A stretch of DNA of 64,000 nt from Xanthomonas sontii (GTDB taxonomy: Bacteria; Pseudomonadota; Gammaproteobacteria; Xanthomonadales; Xanthomonadaceae). Below, one piece after another: positions 33,800 through 44,559 of the stretch (positions are counted from its first letter, which is position 1; each line of letters begins with the position of its first letter). The notes under the pieces were generated by a model. The model worked only from the letters and a program-made list of their open reading frames with translations, did not search any database and was not told the DNA's origin. The position numbers and the translations under genes are program-made. The stretch lies in contig NZ_CP132342.1 of NCBI RefSeq assembly GCF_040529055.1, positions 2,726,001-2,790,000 of the forward strand, in the 5' to 3' direction.

Positions 33800-35232
33800 G
33801 CGCCTCCACCTTGCCTCCCGCTTCCGCGCCGCACCCGCGTCCTGTGGGTGCCCCGCTGAGCCCGGCCGACATCGGCCTGCTGGATTACTGGAATGCGCTG
33901 TACCGGCAGCGTTGGCTGATCATCGGCATCACCGGGGCAGTCGTCCTGCTGGCGTTGCTGGTCCTCCTGCTGATGACGCCCAAGTACCGCGCCACCAGCG
34001 TGCTGCAGATCGAGCGCGAATCGCTCAACGTCGCCAACGTCGCCAACCTGATGCCGGTTGAATCGCCGCAGGATCGCGACTTCTACCAGACCCAGTACGA
34101 ACTGCTCGGCAGCCGGTCGCTGGCGCGGCAGGTGATCCGCGAGGCCAAGTTGACCGAGGCGCCGGCGTTCAAGCCGCTGGTCGACGAAGCCCTGGAGAAG
34201 CTGCAGGACAACGGCGACGGGCGCGCGCCGACGCCGCAGGCGCGTGCCGCCGCGGCAGAGAACGCGCTGGTCGGCCCGGTGCTGGATGCGTTGACCATCG
34301 AGCCGGTCCGCGACTCGCGCCTGGTGCGGATCAACTTCGATTCGCCCGACCGCGTGCTGGCCACGCGCGTGGCCAACACCTACGCCAAGATGTTCATCGC
34401 CTCGACCCAGGAACGCCGGCTGCAGGCGTCCTCGTTCGCCGCGCGCTACCTGTCTGACCGCCTGGCGCAGCTGCGCGACAAGGTCGAGGAGTCGGAGAAG
34501 AACGCGGTCGACTATTCCAGCCAGGAACAGATCGTGTCGATGGGCGAGGACAAGCCCTCGCTGCCGACGCAGAACATGAGCGAACTGAATGTGCGCCTGG
34601 CCGCGGCGCAGGACGCGCGGATCAAGGCCGAGGCGGCCTGGCGCCAGGCCGGCATCGGCGACGGCATGGGCCTGCCGCAGGTGGTCAGCAACCCGTTGAT
34701 CCAGAATCTGCGCGCCGAGCAGGCCAAGATGACCGCCGACTACCAGCAGAAGCTGGCGACGTTCCAGCCCGGCTACCCGGAGATGCAGCGCCTGCAGAAC
34801 CAGATCGCCGAGACCAAGCGCCAGATCGCCGACGAGGTCGCCAACATCCGCAGCGCGTTGAAGAACGACTATGAATCGGCGCGTCAGCAGGAAACCCTGC
34901 TGGCCGACCGCATCGCCGCGCTGAAGAACGACGAACTGGACCTGCAGACCCGCAGCATCCGCTACACCATGCTGCGCCGCGAGGCCGACACCAACCGCCA
35001 GCTCTACGACGCGCTGCTGCAGCGCTACAAGGAGATCGGCGTGGTCGGCAACGTGGGCACCAACAACATTTCGATCGTCGACCGCGCCGATGTGCCGGGC
35101 AAGCCGAGTTCGCCGAAGAAGCTGCTCGGCCTGGCGCTGGCCTTCGTGTTCGGCCTGTTCCTGGCGGTGGCGGTGGCGCTGGTGCGCTACTTCATCCGCG
35201 AGGCCGAAGCCGCGGCGGCGGCATCGGCGTGA
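33796..35232 (+). CDS. gumC: Polysaccharide co-polymerase GumC (Wzc-like, no kinase)
   Basis: This 478-residue inner-membrane protein has one membrane segment near residues 38-60 (WLIIGITGAVVLLALLVLLL) and another near 445-470. Between them lies a large periplasmic Wzz/PCP domain with a long coiled-coil (about 200-360). It ends shortly after the second span and has no tyrosine-kinase domain, so it is of the GumC type. It links the Wzy-like polymerase to the GumB exit pore and influences chain length. It overlaps gumB by 4 nt; gumD follows after 309 nt. Confidence 0.96.
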   Translation: MSASTLPPASAPHPRPVGAPLSPADIGLLDYWNALYRQRWLIIGITGAVVLLALLVLLLMTPKYRATSVLQIERESLNVANVANLMPVESPQDRDFYQTQYELLGSRSLARQVIREAKLTEAPAFKPLVDEALEKLQDNGDGRAPTPQARAAAAENALVGPVLDALTIEPVRDSRLVRINFDSPDRVLATRVANTYAKMFIASTQERRLQASSFAARYLSDRLAQLRDKVEESEKNAVDYSSQEQIVSMGEDKPSLPTQNMSELNVRLAAAQDARIKAEAAWRQAGIGDGMGLPQVVSNPLIQNLRAEQAKMTADYQQKLATFQPGYPEMQRLQNQIAETKRQIADEVANIRSALKNDYESARQQETLLADRIAALKNDELDLQTRSIRYTMLRREADTNRQLYDALLQRYKEIGVVGNVGTNNISIVDRADVPGKPSSPKKLLGLALAFVFGLFLAVAVALVRYFIREAEAAAAASA

Positions 35233-35541
35233 TGTCGCGGTGTCATGGCGCGCCGCACCGCGCGAGGCGCGGGTGCGTGCCGCACCGCACACAACGGCAT
35301 CGGTTCGACGCACAGTCTTCAGTGAGGTGATACGTGGTTCAGCTAGGCAATGAGGTGCTCCATTATTTTCCAGCGCGGTTGTACGAAGACGTTGTTCTGT
35401 TGAAGTAATCACGGGCTGCCGTGGACCTGGGGTCGGCGAGGGAGGCGCCGCAGCGGTCCACAGGCAGGCGAAATCGAGGCCCGGCGGCGTCGCATGTTCC
35501 CCCGCATGCCGATCGACCGGGTTTGGATAGGAATCCCGATC
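35233..35541 (+). other. gumC-gumD intergenic region
   Basis: This 309-nt gap without a gene is unusual inside an otherwise tightly overlapping cluster. It is relatively AT-rich around 35335-35410 (for example CTCCATTATTTTCC), so an internal promoter is possible, but no clear boxes or hairpins stand out. Confidence 0.5.
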
Positions 35542-37002
35542 ATGCTTTTGGCAGACCTGAGTAGCGCCACCTATACGACCTCCTCGCCGCGCATGTTGTC
35601 CAAGTACGCGGCCGCGGCAGACATCCTGTTGCGCGTGTCCGACCTGACCGTCATGGTCGGCGGCGCGTTGCTCACCCACCGGTTGCTGTTCGGCACCTGG
35701 ATGCCGGAACCGGCCTACCGGGTGGCGATCGGCACCACGCTGCTGTACGCGGTGATCTGCTTCGCGCTGTTCCCGCTGTACCGCAGCTGGCGCGGGCGCG
35801 GCCTGCTGCGCGAGATGATGGTGTTGAGCCTGGCCTGTGGCGGCGTGTTCGCCCTGTTCGCCATGCATGCCTTCGTGGTGCAGTTCGGCCAGCAGGTCTC
35901 GCGGCTGTGGATCGGCACTTGGTTCGTCACCAGCCTGGCGACGTTGCTGCTCTCGCGCACGCTGGTGCGCGGCGTGCTCAACCGGCTGCGCTCGGAAGGC
36001 GTGGACGTGCAGCGCGTGGTGGTGGTGGGTCTGCGCCATCCGGTGGTGAAGATCCACAACTACCTGAGCCGCAATCCCTGGGTGGGCATGCAGGTGGTGG
36101 GCTACTTCAGCAGCGACTACGACCTGTCGGTGGCCGACCATCCGCAGAAGCTGCAGTGCCTGGGCGAGGGCACCGCCGACGCGCTGATCGACTACCTCGA
36201 CGACCACCAGGTCGAGCAGGTGTGGATCTCGTTGCCGCTGGGCGAGCGCGACCACATCAAGCAGCTCCTGCAACGCATGGACCGCTATCCGATCCAGGTC
36301 CGGCTGATTCCCGATCTGTTCGACTTCGGCATGCTCAACCAGTCCGGCGACCAGATCGGCAATGTGCCGGTGATCAACCTGCGCCAGGGCGGCGTGGACC
36401 GCAACACTTACTTCGTGGTCGCCAAGGCGCTGCAGGACAAGCTGGTGGCCCTGGCCGCACTGGCCGTGCTGTGGCCGCTGATGCTGGCGATCGCGGTGGG
36501 CGTGAAGCTGAGCTCGCCGGGTCCGGTGTTCTTCCGCCAGCGCCGCCACGGCCTGGGCGGGCGCGAGTTCTACATGTACAAGTTCCGTTCCATGCGCGTG
36601 CAGCAGGAGCCCAGCGACGTGGTGGTGCAGGCCACGCGCGGCGACAGCCGGGTGACCCGCTTCGGCGCGTTCCTGCGCCGCACCAGCCTGGACGAACTGC
36701 CGCAGCTGTTCAACGTGCTCGGCGGCAGCATGTCTGTGGTGGGGCCGCGTCCGCACGCGGCGCAGCACAACACCCACTACGAAAAGCTGATCCACCATTA
36801 CATGCAGCGGCACTACGTCAAGCCGGGGATCACCGGCTGGGCGCAGGTGAACGGCTTCCGCGGCGAGACGCCGGAACTGCGCACGATGAAGAAGCGCATC
36901 CAGTACGACCTGGACTACATCCGCCGCTGGTCGTTGTGGCTGGACACGCGGATCATCGTGCTGACCGCGTTCAAGGTGCTCGGGCAGAAGACCGCCTACT
37001 GA
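35542..37002 (+). CDS. gumD: Undecaprenyl-phosphate glucose-1-phosphate transferase GumD
   Basis: This 486-residue enzyme has four N-terminal membrane spans, a CoA-binding-like middle domain and a fifth membrane segment near residue 295. The C-terminal bacterial sugar transferase domain carries [38 protein letters not shown] and [13 protein letters not shown]. It starts xanthan synthesis by moving Glc-1-P from UDP-glucose to undecaprenyl phosphate. The start at [15 protein letters not shown] (35542) matches the GumD N-terminus known to me; an upstream frame from 35494 is ignored. gumE follows after 178 nt. Confidence 0.97.
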   Translation: MLLADLSSATYTTSSPRMLSKYAAAADILLRVSDLTVMVGGALLTHRLLFGTWMPEPAYRVAIGTTLLYAVICFALFPLYRSWRGRGLLREMMVLSLACGGVFALFAMHAFVVQFGQQVSRLWIGTWFVTSLATLLLSRTLVRGVLNRLRSEGVDVQRVVVVGLRHPVVKIHNYLSRNPWVGMQVVGYFSSDYDLSVADHPQKLQCLGEGTADALIDYLDDHQVEQVWISLPLGERDHIKQLLQRMDRYPIQVRLIPDLFDFGMLNQSGDQIGNVPVINLRQGGVDRNTYFVVAKALQDKLVALAALAVLWPLMLAIAVGVKLSSPGPVFFRQRRHGLGGREFYMYKFRSMRVQQEPSDVVVQATRGDSRVTRFGAFLRRTSLDELPQLFNVLGGSMSVVGPRPHAAQHNTHYEKLIHHYMQRHYVKPGITGWAQVNGFRGETPELRTMKKRIQYDLDYIRRWSLWLDTRIIVLTAFKVLGQKTAY

Positions 37003-37180
37003 TGCGCCCGATGCGTCTTCTTCCCGTCGACCGTGAACAGCGCCGGCGCCGCCTCCGCGTCGCCGTCGTTCCCGTGCTGCCTGCGTCGAATGACGTGGCG
37101 CGCGACACGTTTCTGCCGCGCGTGACGGCAGCCGATGGCCGCGTTGGCGTGCAACGCGCCGCCGCCGCAGCGAGGTGCGC

Positions 37181-38452
37181 ATGCTGAGCGTGCCGGACAT
37201 GCCGCTGCGCGAGCAGCGCCGCAACCTGCTGATCGAGCTGGTGCTGCTGTTCGCCGTCGGCTACAACTTCGTGCTGGCGGTGATCAACGCGAAGGTGTTC
37301 CGGGTCAGCCCGGCGATGACCTACGCGGTGGAGCTGGCGGTGTACGCCGCCTGCTTCCTGCTCGGCCTGCGCGCGCTGGACCGCAAGCGCATGGCGATGG
37401 TGTTCACCGGCATCGCGCTGCTGGCGCTGCTGATGCTGGTGCGCCTGTTCATGGCGTGGACGCTGGATCCGAAGTTCTTCCGCGATGCGCTGATCCCGTT
37501 CGCCTTCCTGATGCTCGGCGCGGCGTATACCGGCTCGCTGCCGCGCATGTTCGTGCGCATGGCGCTGCTGGTGTCGCTGGTGGCGGTGTTCGAACTGGCC
37601 CTGCCCAAGGTCTACGGCGACGTGGTCAACCCCAAGAGCTATTTCGTCAACGCGCGCGGCGCCAGCGCGTCGAGCTTCTGGAATCAGGACAGCAACCTGT
37701 TCGTCAGTGCGACACGGCCCGGCGCACGCAACTTCCTGCCGTCCTCGAACCTGCCGCGCGCCTCCTCGGTATTCATCGAGCCGGTGACGATGGGCAACTT
37801 CATCATCTTCTTCACCGCGATCCTGCTGACGTTCTGGCGCTGGATGCGGCCGTTGGCGATCGTCGCCTCGGTGGCGATGATCGGCTTCCTGATCGTGGCC
37901 TCGGACGGGCGCCTGGCCGCCGGTACCTGCGTGATGATGGCGCTGCTGAGTCCGTTGCTGCTGCGTATGGACCAGCGCCTGGGCTTCTTGATCTTCTTCG
38001 CGGTGATGGGCGGAGCGTGGCTGCTGGTGTGGGCCTCCGGCATCCAGAGCTACGAGGACACCACGTTGGGCCGGGTGTTCTTCACCGTCGATTCGATCCG
38101 CAGGATGAGCGCCGATGCGTGGATGGGGCTGGACGTGGATCAGCCGTACCGCTACTTCGACAGCGGCATCGCCTACTTCATCTCCTCGCAGTCGGTGCTG
38201 CTGGTGCTGGCGTTTCTGCTGGCGTACTCGTTCGCGATGCTGATGCGCACCATCGAAGGGCAGCTGTTCAAGAACCTGCTGATCTTCGCCTTCTCGCTGA
38301 GCCTGCTGGTCTCCAACGGCTACTTCTCGATCAAGACTGCGGCGCTGTGGTGGTTCGTGTGCGGCTGCCTGTGGCAGATGGCGCCGCGCCTGCGCGAGTC
38401 AGCCGCAGTGCCTGCGGCGCCGGCTCCCCGTATCCCGGCGGTGCCGGCATGA
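37181..38452 (+). CDS. gumE: Xanthan polymerase GumE
   Basis: This 423-residue polytopic membrane protein has about ten to twelve hydrophobic segments and a long periplasmic loop (roughly residues 140-200), as in Wzy-type polymerases. It joins lipid-linked pentasaccharides at the periplasmic face. The ATG at 37181 with GAGG at 37172-37175 is preferred over the GTG at 37175. Its stop overlaps the gumF start (ATGA). Polymerases of this kind are poorly conserved; the call rests on topology plus position between gumD and gumF. Confidence 0.93.
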   Translation: MLSVPDMPLREQRRNLLIELVLLFAVGYNFVLAVINAKVFRVSPAMTYAVELAVYAACFLLGLRALDRKRMAMVFTGIALLALLMLVRLFMAWTLDPKFFRDALIPFAFLMLGAAYTGSLPRMFVRMALLVSLVAVFELALPKVYGDVVNPKSYFVNARGASASSFWNQDSNLFVSATRPGARNFLPSSNLPRASSVFIEPVTMGNFIIFFTAILLTFWRWMRPLAIVASVAMIGFLIVASDGRLAAGTCVMMALLSPLLLRMDQRLGFLIFFAVMGGAWLLVWASGIQSYEDTTLGRVFFTVDSIRRMSADAWMGLDVDQPYRYFDSGIAYFISSQSVLLVLAFLLAYSFAMLMRTIEGQLFKNLLIFAFSLSLLVSNGYFSIKTAALWWFVCGCLWQMAPRLRESAAVPAAPAPRIPAVPA

Positions 38453-39546
38453 GCGCGCCCGCCACGGCCGTCTCCGCGTCCGTGCCGGCGCAGGGGCGTA
38501 GCGCATGGGCGAGCGCGCCGCGCGACATGCGCATCGATGCGGCCAAGGCGATCGCGATCCTGCTGGTGGTGTTCGGCCATGCCAAGGGCATTCCGCACGC
38601 CTACGTGATCCTGGCCTACAGCTTCCACGTGCCGATGTTCTTCCTGTTGTCGGGCTGGGTCGGCGAGGCCTTCGGCAATCGCCCGCTGAGCCTGGCCACG
38701 GTCGGCAAGCTGGCGCGCAGCCTGTTGTTGCCCTATGTGGCGTTCTTCTTCGTTGCCTACGCGTACTGGATGCTGACCCGGCACATCGGCAGCAAGGCGC
38801 AACTGTGGGGCGACCGGCCGTGGTGGGAGCCGCTGCTGGGCCTGGTCAGCGGCATCGGGCCCAAGCTCTACGTGATGCCCGCGCTGTGGTTCCTGCCGGC
38901 GCTGTTCGTGACCACGCTGGCCTATCTGGCGCTGCGTCGTACGCTGTCGTTGCAGGTGCTGGCCGGGCTTTCGTTGCCGCTGGCCTGGGGCTGGGCGTGC
39001 TGGTTCCCGGGGCAGGACATGCGCCTGCCGTTCTCGCTGGACGTGCTGCCGGTGGCGTTGTGCTTCTTCGCGATCGGCGCGCTCGCCGCGACGCGGGCGC
39101 AGTGGTGGCCGGCACGGCCGGCCGGCAATGCGCTGGCGGCGGTGCTGCTGGGCGCGGCCTGGTTCGCGATCGCCTGGCACAACGGCCGCGTCGACGTGAA
39201 CATGCTCAAGTTCGGCGATTCCCCGCTGGGGTTCCTGGCCGCCAGCCTGCTCGGCAGCGCCATGGCCTTGTGCGTCGCCGGGCTGGTGCAGCATTGGGGC
39301 TGGCTGCAGTGGATCGGACGCAACACCTTGCTGATCCTGTGCACGCATACCTTGTTGTTCTCGGTGATGGCCGGCGTCGCCGCCCGTACCGGCCTGGTCC
39401 GCGGCGACGCCTGGGGACCGGCCTGGGCGGTGTCGGTGAGTGTGCTGGCGGTACTGGCCAGCGTGCCGATCCGCGTGGTGCTGGTGCGGATCGCGCCGTG
39501 GATGATCGGTGTGCGCCGCAGTGCGGTCGCGGGAGCGACGGCATGA
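38449..39546 (+). CDS. gumF: Xanthan acetyltransferase GumF (acyltransferase-3 family)
   Basis: This 365-residue membrane protein has ten hydrophobic segments and the acyltransferase-3 N-terminus RIDAAKAIAILLVVFGHAKG, including the conserved His, followed by HVPMFFLLSGW. It would acetylate a mannose of the repeat unit using acetyl-CoA. In X. campestris two related genes, gumF (internal mannose) and gumG (terminal mannose), are adjacent. Here only one is present and the next gene is gumH, so which mannose is modified cannot be told from sequence alone. It overlaps gumE by 4 nt. Confidence 0.93.
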   Translation: MSAPATAVSASVPAQGRSAWASAPRDMRIDAAKAIAILLVVFGHAKGIPHAYVILAYSFHVPMFFLLSGWVGEAFGNRPLSLATVGKLARSLLLPYVAFFFVAYAYWMLTRHIGSKAQLWGDRPWWEPLLGLVSGIGPKLYVMPALWFLPALFVTTLAYLALRRTLSLQVLAGLSLPLAWGWACWFPGQDMRLPFSLDVLPVALCFFAIGALAATRAQWWPARPAGNALAAVLLGAAWFAIAWHNGRVDVNMLKFGDSPLGFLAASLLGSAMALCVAGLVQHWGWLQWIGRNTLLILCTHTLLFSVMAGVAARTGLVRGDAWGPAWAVSVSVLAVLASVPIRVVLVRIAPWMIGVRRSAVAGATA

Positions 39547-39589
39547 CGGCGGCGCTGCGGGCCGCGCACGGGCGCGACGGAGGCCGGGC

Positions 39590-40723
39590 ATGAAGGTGGT
39601 GCATGTGGTGCGCCAGTTCCATCCGTCGGTCGGCGGCATGGAGGAGGTGGTGCTGAATATCGCGCGCCGCCATCTGCAGCAGGGCCGCGACCAGGTCGAA
39701 GTGGTGAGCCTGGAGCGGGTGTTCACCGATCCGCGGCAGCGTCTGGCGCCGCACGACAGCCACCAGGGCGTGCCGATCGTGCGCTTGCCGTACCGCGGTT
39801 CCTCGCGCTACCCGCTGGCGCCGTCGGTGCTGTCGGCGGTGCGCGGCGCGGATCTGCTGCACGTGCACGGCATCGATTTCTTCTACGACTTCCTGGCCCT
39901 GACCCGGCCGCTGCACCGTGTGCCGATGATCGTGTCCACCCATGGCGGTTTCTTCCATACCACCTATGCCTCGCGCCTGAAGATGCTCTGGTTCAAGACC
40001 CTCACCCGCGCCTCGGCGCTCGCCTATGCGCGGGTGGTGGCGACCAGCGAGAACGATGGCCGGCTGTTCTCGCAGGTGGTCGCGCCGCAGCGGCTGCGGG
40101 TGATCGAGAACGGGGTGGACGTGGACAAGTTCGCCGGGCAGGGCAGCGTCACGCCCGGACGCACGCTGATCTACTTCGGGCGCTGGTCGGTTAACAAGGG
40201 CCTGCTGGAGACCCTGGACCTGGTGCGCGCGCTGGCCGCACAGGATCCGGCCTGGCAGTTGATCGTGGCCGGGCGCGAATACGACTTCAGCATGGCCGAC
40301 CTGCAGCAGGCGATCGCCGAGCGCGGCCTGCAGCAGCGGGTGCGCCTGCAGGTGGCGCCGACCCAGGCGCAACTGGCGCAGTTGCTCGGCAGCGCGCAGT
40401 ACTTCGTTTGCCTGTCGCGGCACGAGGGGTTCGGCCTGGCCGCGGTGGAGGCGATGAGCGCGGGGCTGCTGCCGATCCTCAGCGACATCCCGCCGTTTGC
40501 GCGCCTGCACCGCGAGTCGGGGCAGGGCGTGCTGGTCGACCCGGCCGATGCGCAGACAGCCGCGGCCACCGTTCGTGCCTTCGCCGCCGGCACCGATGCG
40601 GACTTCGCCGCGCAGCGCGCAGCGGCGATGGCCTACGCGCATCGCTACGACTGGGATCGCGTGGTCGGCGCCTATCTGGACGAATACCGCCTGGCGCTGG
40701 GCGGCGCGGAGGGCGGCCGATGA
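39590..40723 (+). CDS. gumH: Alpha-1,3-mannosyltransferase GumH (GT4)
   Basis: This 377-residue GT-B glycosyltransferase of family GT4 has VVRQFHPSVGGMEEVVLN near the N-terminus, VIENGVDVDKF in the middle and the E-x7-E donor-site motif in CLSRHEGFGLAAVEAMSAG. It adds the first mannose from GDP-mannose to cellobiosyl-PP-polyprenol at the cytoplasmic membrane face. The start follows GGAGG seven bases upstream, 43 nt after gumF. Its stop overlaps gumI (ATGA). Confidence 0.96.
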   Translation: MKVVHVVRQFHPSVGGMEEVVLNIARRHLQQGRDQVEVVSLERVFTDPRQRLAPHDSHQGVPIVRLPYRGSSRYPLAPSVLSAVRGADLLHVHGIDFFYDFLALTRPLHRVPMIVSTHGGFFHTTYASRLKMLWFKTLTRASALAYARVVATSENDGRLFSQVVAPQRLRVIENGVDVDKFAGQGSVTPGRTLIYFGRWSVNKGLLETLDLVRALAAQDPAWQLIVAGREYDFSMADLQQAIAERGLQQRVRLQVAPTQAQLAQLLGSAQYFVCLSRHEGFGLAAVEAMSAGLLPILSDIPPFARLHRESGQGVLVDPADAQTAAATVRAFAAGTDADFAAQRAAAMAYAHRYDWDRVVGAYLDEYRLALGGAEGGR

Positions 40724-41769
40724 GCGGCGAAAGCCAGCGCCATGGCACGTCGCAGCAGGCCGCGCCGGCGGTCACCGTGCTGCTGTCCACCGAGCGCCCG
40801 AACGCGACCACCAATCCCTATCTGACCCAGCTCTACGCGGCGTTGCCGCCGCAGGTGCAACTGCGCTTCTTCTCGATGCGCGCGGCGCTGCTGTCGCGCT
40901 ACGACGTGCTGCACCTGCACTGGCCGGAATACCTGCTGCGGCATCGCACGGCGCTCGGCACGCTGGCCAAGCAGCTCTGTGTCGCCGTTCTGTTGTTGCG
41001 CCTGCGCCTGGCCGGTATACCGCTGGTGCGCACCCTGCACAACGTGGCGCCGCACGAGGACAAGGGCTGGCGCGAACGCCTGCTGCTGCGCTGGATCGAC
41101 CGCCAGACCGCGCGCTGGATCCGCATCAATGCGACCACGCCCGCACGCACGCCGGCCACCGACACCATCCTGCACGGCCATTATTGCGACTGGTACGCGC
41201 CGCTGCCGCAACCGCCGCGCGTCCCCGGACGCCTGCTGCACTTCGGGCTACTGCGCCCGTACAAGGGCGTGGAGACGCTGATCGCGACGTTCGGCGCATT
41301 GCCCGATCCCCAACTCAGCCTGCGCATCGCCGGCAATCCGATCGATGCGCAGATCCGCGGCGTGGTCGAGCGCGCCTGCGCCGAGGACCCGCGGATCAGT
41401 GCACGCCTGCAGTATGTGGAGGACGCGGTGCTCGCGCAGGAGATCGGCGAGGCCGAATTGGTGGTGCTGCCGTACCGGCAGATGCACAACTCCGGCACCC
41501 TGCTGCTGGCGCTGTCGCTGGCGCGCCCGGTGCTGGCGCCGTGGAGCGAGGCCAATGCCGCCATCGCCGACGAAGTCGGCGCGCAGTGGGTGCAGCTGTA
41601 CCAGGGCGAGCTGGATACGGCGCAACTGGCGCAGGCCCTGGCGCAGGCGCAGCAGGTGCCCGCCGATGCCGTGCCGGACCTGTCGCGGCGCGACTGGAAC
41701 GGCATCGGCCTGCAGCACTACCGCAGCTATCTGCAGGCGCTGACCGCGCGTCGCGGGGAGGACGCATGA
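40720..41769 (+). CDS. gumI: Beta-1,4-mannosyltransferase GumI (GT94)
   Basis: This 349-residue protein contains DVLHLHWPEYLLRHRTALG, RTLHNVAPHEDKGWRERLLLRWID and GLLRPYKGVETLI, typical of GumI. It adds the terminal mannose to complete the pentasaccharide, and is monofunctional and membrane-associated in Xanthomonas. The start overlaps gumH and the end overlaps gumJ, both by 4 nt, showing strict translational coupling. A longer frame reaching back to 40408 inside gumH is spurious. Confidence 0.95.
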   Translation: MSGESQRHGTSQQAAPAVTVLLSTERPNATTNPYLTQLYAALPPQVQLRFFSMRAALLSRYDVLHLHWPEYLLRHRTALGTLAKQLCVAVLLLRLRLAGIPLVRTLHNVAPHEDKGWRERLLLRWIDRQTARWIRINATTPARTPATDTILHGHYCDWYAPLPQPPRVPGRLLHFGLLRPYKGVETLIATFGALPDPQLSLRIAGNPIDAQIRGVVERACAEDPRISARLQYVEDAVLAQEIGEAELVVLPYRQMHNSGTLLLALSLARPVLAPWSEANAAIADEVGAQWVQLYQGELDTAQLAQALAQAQQVPADAVPDLSRRDWNGIGLQHYRSYLQALTARRGEDA

Positions 41770-43268
41770 GCAGCGCCGAGACCCCGCGGCCGGCAGCGCC
41801 GCAGCCCGGACTGGGCGCGCGCGCCGCTGGCGGCGCGGCGGTGACCATGGCCGGGCAACTGGCCAAGATGGTGGTGCAGTTCGGCGGCATCATTCTGCTG
41901 GCGCGGCTGCTGACGCCCTACGACTACGGCCTGATGGCGATGGTGACGGCGATCGTCGGCATGGCCGAGATCCTGCGCGACTTCGGCCTGTCCTCGGCGG
42001 CGATCCAGGCCAAGCACGTCAGCCGCGAGCAGCGCGACAACCTGTTCTGGATCAACAGCGGCATCGGCCTGGCGCTGGCGATCGTGGTGTTCCTGTCCTC
42101 GTCGTGGATCGCGCACTTCTACCGCGAGCCGGCCCTGCTCGGCATCTCGCAGGCGCTGGCGGTGACCTTCCTGTTCAACGGCATGACCACGCAGTACCGC
42201 GCGCACCTGAGCCGCGCGCTGCGCTTCGGCCAGGTCTCGCTGAGCGACGTCGGCGCGCAGGTGCTGGGCCTGCTGGCCGGCGTCGGCGTGGCCCTGGCCG
42301 GCTACGGCTACTGGGCGCTGGTCTGGCAACAGGTGGTGCAGGCGCTGGTCAATCTGCTGATCGCCGGCGCCTGCGCGCGTTGGCTGCCGCGCGGCTACCG
42401 GCGCGATGCGCCGATGCGCACCTTCCTCAGCTTCGGCTGGAACCTGATGGCGGCGCAGTTGCTCGGCTACGCCAGCCGCAACGTCGGCCAGGTGATCATC
42501 GGCCACCGCATCGGCGCCGAGGCGCTGGGCCTGTACAACCGCGCGTTCCAGCTGCTGATGATGCCGCTGAACCAGATCAACGCACCGGCCACCTCGGTGG
42601 CGCTGCCGGTGCTGTCGCAGCTGCAGGACGATCCGCCGCGCTTCGGCAACTTCCTGCTGCGCGGGCAGACGGTGATGGTGCACCTGATCGTCGCGCTGTT
42701 CTCCTTCGCCTGCGCGCTGGCGATGCCGTTGATCGTGCTGGTGCTGGGCGAGCAGTGGCGGCCGGCGGTGCCGCTGTTCCAGGTGCTGACGCTCGGCGGC
42801 ATCTTCCAGACCGCCTCCTACGCCACTTACTGGGTGTTCCTGGCGCTGGGCCTGATGCGTCAGCAACTGGTTTATTCGGTGGTCGGGCGGGTGATGCTGA
42901 TCGCCTGCATCTTCGCCGGCTCGCTGTGGGGCGTGATGGGCGTGACCGTGGGCTACACGCTGGGCTTGCTGGTGATGTGGCCGCTGTCGGTGATCTGGAT
43001 CGCGCGCATCGCGCCGCAGATCCCGGCCTGGGAGTTGTTCAACAACGCCTTGCGCGCGGTGCTCGGCTACGGCGTCTGCGGCGTTGCCGCGTACTTCGCC
43101 GCACAGCAGTGGGGTGGCGCGTCGTTGTGGCTGCAACTGATCGTCGGCGCGGTGGCGATGGCGCTAGGCTGCCTGCTGGTGTTCGCGCTGTGGCCGGCGT
43201 TCCGCCGCGATGTGTTGGCCATCCTGCAGATGCGCACGCTGTTGCGCCAGGCACGGGGAGCGCGATGA
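41766..43268 (+). CDS. gumJ: Lipid-linked repeat-unit flippase GumJ (Wzx)
   Basis: This 500-residue protein has about twelve to fourteen membrane segments and a MOP/polysaccharide-synthase fold. Its conserved start region is [32 protein letters not shown] (given in part). [23 protein letters not shown] is the typical Wzx middle segment. It moves the lipid-linked pentasaccharide to the periplasmic side. It overlaps gumI by 4 nt, and gumK begins 52 nt later. Confidence 0.96.
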   Translation: MSSAETPRPAAPQPGLGARAAGGAAVTMAGQLAKMVVQFGGIILLARLLTPYDYGLMAMVTAIVGMAEILRDFGLSSAAIQAKHVSREQRDNLFWINSGIGLALAIVVFLSSSWIAHFYREPALLGISQALAVTFLFNGMTTQYRAHLSRALRFGQVSLSDVGAQVLGLLAGVGVALAGYGYWALVWQQVVQALVNLLIAGACARWLPRGYRRDAPMRTFLSFGWNLMAAQLLGYASRNVGQVIIGHRIGAEALGLYNRAFQLLMMPLNQINAPATSVALPVLSQLQDDPPRFGNFLLRGQTVMVHLIVALFSFACALAMPLIVLVLGEQWRPAVPLFQVLTLGGIFQTASYATYWVFLALGLMRQQLVYSVVGRVMLIACIFAGSLWGVMGVTVGYTLGLLVMWPLSVIWIARIAPQIPAWELFNNALRAVLGYGVCGVAAYFAAQQWGGASLWLQLIVGAVAMALGCLLVFALWPAFRRDVLAILQMRTLLRQARGAR

Positions 43269-43320
43269 GCGTCGGCCGGCCGTGTCTTTCCTTTCCTTCA
43301 TTCCGCACAGGAGCGAGCGC

Positions 43321-44508
43321 ATGAGCGATTCTTCCGCAGCGGCGCTGCCCGCATCGGCACCGGCCGCGGCCACCAGTGGGCGTGCGCCGTGCTATCTGGT
43401 GCTGTCGGCGCACGACTACCGCACGCCGCGTCGCGCCAACATCCACTTCATTGCCGACGAGCTGGCCAAGCGCGGCCCCACGCGGTTCTTCTCGCTGCGC
43501 TACAGCCTGCTGTCGCGGCTCAAGGGCGACCTGCGCCTGCCGCTGGACGCGACCGCCAACCAGGTGGTCCGCCACAACGGCGTGGACTGCTATCTGTGGC
43601 GCGCGCTGCTGCATCCGTTCAACACCCGGCGGCGCTGGCTGCGGCCGCTGGAAGACCTGATGTTCAAGCTGTACGCGGCGCGCGCGCCGGCCACGCTGAT
43701 CCGCTGGATGCGCGAGGCCGACGTGATCGTGTTCGAGAGCGGCATCGCGGTGGCCTTCATCGCGCTGGCTGCGCGGATCAACCCGACCGCTCGCAAGGTG
43801 TACCGCGCCTCCGACGGCTTGAGCACGATCAACGTCGCCGACTACATCGAGCGCGAGTTCGACCGCGTGGCGCCGAGCCTGGACGTGATCGCGCTGGTGT
43901 CGCCGGCGATGGCCGAGGAGGTCGCCAGCCGCCACAACGTGTACCACGTCGGCCACGGCGTGGACCACGACCTGCACACGCTCGGCGACCCCTCGCCGTA
44001 CGGCGAGGGCATCCATGCGGTGGCGGTGGGCTCGATGCTGTTCGATCCCGATTTCTTCGTCGCCGCCAGCCGCGCCTTTCCGCAGGTCACCTTCCACGTG
44101 ATCGGCTCGGGCATGGGGCGCGCGCCGGGCTATGGCGACAACGTGGTGGTGTACGGCGAGATGAAGCACGCCGAGACCATCCGCTACATCAAGCACGCCC
44201 GCTTCGGCATCGCGCCGTACGCGTCCGAGCAGGTGCCGGCGTATCTGGCCGACAGTTCGATGAAGCTGCTGCAGTACGACTTCTTCGGCCTGCCGGCCGT
44301 CTGCCCCAATGCCGTGGTCGGCCGCTATCCGTCGCGCTTCGGCTACACGCCTGGCGACGAGGCGTCGATCATCACCGCGATAGGGCAGGCGCTGCAGGCG
44401 CCGCACGTGCGCCATCGGCAGTGCCTGAGCTGGTCCGACACCACCGACCGGGTGCTGGACCCGGCCGCCTACCCGGAGACCCGTCTGTTCGCCGACGGCG
44501 TGGCCTGA
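43321..44508 (+). CDS. gumK: Glucuronosyltransferase GumK (GT70)
   Basis: This 395-residue GT-B enzyme of family GT70 has an N-terminal extension of about 22 Ala/Ser-rich residues, then [20 protein letters not shown]. The middle motif is [21 protein letters not shown], and the donor-domain segments are FHVIGSGMG and [19 protein letters not shown]. It adds glucuronic acid from UDP-GlcA to the mannose of the lipid-linked trisaccharide. The extension makes it slightly longer than expected, but no alternative start before residue 22 has a better ribosome site. Confidence 0.96.
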   Translation: MSDSSAAALPASAPAAATSGRAPCYLVLSAHDYRTPRRANIHFIADELAKRGPTRFFSLRYSLLSRLKGDLRLPLDATANQVVRHNGVDCYLWRALLHPFNTRRRWLRPLEDLMFKLYAARAPATLIRWMREADVIVFESGIAVAFIALAARINPTARKVYRASDGLSTINVADYIEREFDRVAPSLDVIALVSPAMAEEVASRHNVYHVGHGVDHDLHTLGDPSPYGEGIHAVAVGSMLFDPDFFVAASRAFPQVTFHVIGSGMGRAPGYGDNVVVYGEMKHAETIRYIKHARFGIAPYASEQVPAYLADSSMKLLQYDFFGLPAVCPNAVVGRYPSRFGYTPGDEASIITAIGQALQAPHVRHRQCLSWSDTTDRVLDPAAYPETRLFADGVA

Positions 44509-44559
44509 GTCCACGCCCCGGCTTGTCCGCCGTACCCCCCGCGCAACCAAGGAGGACCG

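Noticed and set aside
33790..37224. Open frame of 1144 codons on the minus strand opposite gumC-gumE
   Set aside because: It runs across three well-identified gum genes and their gaps, and its translation shows no domain.
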